Shown in pieces: positions 63,800 to 64,000 of a stretch of DNA of 64,000 bases. Under the pieces are notes generated by a model, which was not told the origin of the DNA, made no database searches, and saw nothing but the letters and a program-made list of their open reading frames with translations. Source of the stretch: Methylibium rhizosphaerae (lineage in GTDB: Bacteria; Pseudomonadota; Gammaproteobacteria; Burkholderiales; Burkholderiaceae_C); NCBI RefSeq assembly GCF_006386545.1, contig NZ_SWAR01000029.1, forward strand, positions 1-64,000, read 5' to 3'. Numbering within the stretch: position 1 is the first letter of the stretch; the number at the start of each line of letters is the position of its first letter. Position numbers and translations under genes: made by a program.

Positions 63800-64000
63800 A
63801 TGAGCGAGTTCGTGCTGGCCGACCGGCCGCTGAAAAGCCGCTTCCTGCTCGGCACGGCCGGCTACCCGTCGCCGGCCGTGCTGCGCGACGCCATCGCCGC
63901 GTCGGGCAGCGAAGTCGTCACGCTGGGCCTCAGGCGCCAGTTCGCCGGCGGCCAGGGCGACAACGGTTTCATCGAGATGATCCGGGCCAGCGGCGCGCAC
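63800..64000 (+). CDS. thiG: Thiazole synthase ThiG (partial, cut by window end)
   Basis: The first 67 codons are present: [20 protein letters not shown], then [20 protein letters not shown] and VTLGLRRQ, the standard ThiG opening. ThiG joins dehydroglycine, deoxyxylulose phosphate and ThiS sulphur into the thiazole. The gene continues past the window. A ribosome site (GGAGGATGAG) lies at the thiS/thiG junction. Confidence 0.93.
   Translation, partial: MSEFVLADRPLKSRFLLGTAGYPSPAVLRDAIAASGSEVVTLGLRRQFAGGQGDNGFIEMIRASGAH

Overview
The window is about 70% G+C, densely coded, and carries a betaproteobacterial gene set: lptD-surA-rsmA, glnE, yhdP, amgK/murU, the thiC-thiO-thiS-thiG operon behind a TPP riboswitch, exosortase B with EpsD/EpsI, and a Fur-box imelysin cluster. 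It fits an environmental member of the Burkholderiales (Rubrivivax/Leptothrix/Piscinibacter-like). Genus is inferred from gene content only. I saw no tRNA, rRNA, CRISPR array, transposase or integrase.

Layout. 1-164: two tandem copies of a GC-rich repeat leading into murU. 932-6514: a membrane protein, then a Fur-box-preceded operon of imelysin, di-haem oxidoreductase, imelysin-like protein and DUF1513 protein. 6555-11295 (minus): MacA-MacB-outer-membrane factor efflux system. 11750-16537: aldo/keto reductase (minus), then pepP, a PAS-PAS-GGDEF protein and a LysR regulator with overlapping ends. 16538-18585: a lower-GC islet carrying DarT-DarG, with a LysE exporter and two acetyltransferases to its right. 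20279-26616 (minus): a five-gene module of SPFH-SHOCT protein, zinc-ribbon DUF4178 protein, DUF350 membrane protein, membrane-fused aminopropyltransferase and secreted FAD oxidoreductase. 26700-29918 (minus): a small exosortase B locus (PEP-CTERM protein, EpsD, XrtB, EpsI). 30102-40914: UbiH-like hydroxylase, nitrilase, yhdP, glnE, rhombosortase, LysR. 40913-46736: an inverted copy of the left-end repeat, amgK (minus), lptD-surA-rsmA (plus). 46799-50377 (minus): secreted barnase-type RNase with barstar, then malic enzyme. 50677-57461: a DctS/DctR- or FixL/FixJ-type two-component pair, MipA-like protein, thiL-pgpA-pncC-ghrA. 57526-64000: a hybrid histidine kinase and the start of the thi operon, cut off inside thiG.

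Most striking structural point: amgK and murU, two consecutive enzymes of cell-wall sugar recycling and normally neighbours, lie about 40 kb apart. Each is bordered by a copy of the same repeat, in opposite orientations. Inverting the segment between the repeats would put murU directly behind amgK on one strand, so the window looks like the product of a repeat-mediated inversion of roughly 40.8 kb. Other points of interest are the polyamine/SPFH/DUF350/DUF4178 module, the DarTG islet, a one-base frameshift at the start of the LysR gene at 39985, and a 2 x 33-bp in-frame insertion in thiO.
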